Positions 13,828 through 14,429 of a DNA stretch of 14,429 nucleotides are shown piece after piece. How positions within the stretch are numbered: position 1 is the first letter of the stretch; every line of letters begins with the position of its first letter. The stretch comes from Mesolinea sp964536465 (GTDB lineage: Bacteria; Chloroflexota; Anaerolineae; Anaerolineales; Anaerolineaceae). The notes under the pieces were generated by a model. The model was not told the DNA's origin, searched no databases, and worked only from the letters and a program-made list of their open reading frames with translations. Both the position numbers and the translations under genes were made by a program. The stretch is taken from positions 1 to 14,429 of the forward strand of contig CAZHXQ010000046.1 in the NCBI GenBank assembly GCA_964536465.1. Reading direction: 5' to 3'.

Positions 13828-14429
13828 CTGAACAGGTCATTTTCTTTGTTTCGGAACAGCTCGCTGACACGACCTTCTCTCAACGGGTACGGAAACCCGC
13901 GTGCCAGCACCACTGGCGTGCCTTCGTTCGCCTGCCCCATCACCAGCGAAGCAGCAGCCGCAAGTTCGTCTGCCGCGCCAATGGTGGTGACACGTAATTT
14001 GTAGGCATTCATGTCTTCTGCTCCCCGTAAATCAACCAGGCCTGGCATTCCGGAAAGACCAATAGCCGTACCCAAAACGCCATTGCGCCAGGCCCGCCCA
14101 TGAGAATCAATGACCAGAACAGCCAGTTTTTTGCCTGTCCTCTGTTCCAGCGCCTGACGGATTTGGGAAGCCGACCGGTCCGAATCTTCTGGCAGCAACA
14201 AAACCCAGTCGTATTCTTGGCCCCACGAACCTTTGACGTTAGAGTGGTCAATCCCGGCGTTCGCGCACACGAAACCGCTTTTATGTTCGACAATGATTGT
14301 TCCAGGTCGGGTGCGTAGTACTTCAGCGCTCTCCTGGAGGATCAGCTCAACCAATTCCGGGCGTTTCCCCAGGAAGGCAGCCAATTCCGCCGCTTCAGCA
14401 GAGGGCTTTACGGTGGTCAGGTTGACCAA
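13824..14429 (-). CDS. cofE: CofE: F420-0:gamma-L-glutamyl ligase, N-terminus off window
   Basis: The C-terminal 201 residues of CofE, which adds gamma-linked glutamates to F420-0 using GTP. Visible family motifs are FVCANAGIDHSNV (about 53-65), LLLPEDSDRSA, VIDSHGRAWRNGVLGTAIG, GLVDLRG and DELAAAASLVMGQANEGTP. The frame stays open to the last base of the window, and family proteins have about 45-50 more residues before this point, so the true start lies to the right. The TTG at the edge is not taken as a start. The sequence ends soon after the ligase domain (FRNKENDLFR), so this is the single-domain CofE without the nitroreductase-like C-terminal domain of actinobacterial FbiB. It is the most upstream gene seen. 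The operon promoter is not in the window. Confidence 0.93.
   Translation of the reverse strand: MVNLTTVKPSAEAAELAAFLGKRPELVELILQESAEVLRTRPGTIIVEHKSGFVCANAGIDHSNVKGSWGQEYDWVLLLPEDSDRSASQIRQALEQRTGKKLAVLVIDSHGRAWRNGVLGTAIGLSGMPGLVDLRGAEDMNAYKLRVTTIGAADELAAAASLVMGQANEGTPVVLARGFPYPLREGRVSELFRNKENDLFR

Overview
This window is a metagenome-style scaffold. It carries Illumina adapter sequence at its left tip (1-31) and a 10-N scaffold gap at 1395-1404. All genes lie on the minus strand, so transcription runs from right to left. Base composition is moderate (roughly 50-55% GC by eye) apart from a very GC-rich patch beside the gap. The gene set (F420 biosynthesis, an F420-type luciferase-like oxidoreductase, molybdenum hydroxylases, a CBS-containing family II pyrophosphatase and a DUF59-Mrp protein) suggests a bacterium, most plausibly of the Chloroflexota (Anaerolineae-like). 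That placement rests on remembered similarity of gene content and protein style, not on a search.

Layout in the direction of transcription. (1) F420 biosynthesis: cofE (5' end off the window), cofD and cofC. (2) An LLM-class (F420-type) oxidoreductase and a hotdog-fold thioesterase. (3) A first molybdenum hydroxylase: a small, degenerate FAD-type subunit plus a fused [2Fe-2S]x2-molybdopterin subunit. (4) A CBS-domain manganese-dependent pyrophosphatase. (5) xdhC, the cofactor maturation factor. (6) A second molybdenum hydroxylase with the opposite fusion: a fused FAD-[2Fe-2S]x2 subunit plus a stand-alone molybdopterin subunit, which the assembly gap interrupts exactly at the catalytic-Glu motif. 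(7) mocA, a probable molybdopterin cytidylyltransferase. From cofE to mocA the genes overlap or lie at most 22 nt apart, so about 13.9 kb looks like one operon. A 249-nt intergenic region follows, with a good sigma-70-type promoter and inverted repeats, driving a DUF59/Mrp-type Fe-S carrier gene truncated at the adapter-contaminated end.

How the genes may work together (inference). Two hydroxylases with different fusion architecture and different active-site residues share one set of maturation genes (xdhC, mocA) and are co-transcribed with the deazaflavin F420 pathway and an F420-type oxidoreductase. CofC and MocA both release pyrophosphate, so the operon's own PPase could pull both cofactor-assembly steps. 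The whole may be an F420-linked molybdenum-hydroxylase pathway for a purine or other N-heterocycle or aromatic substrate. The substrate cannot be read from the sequence.
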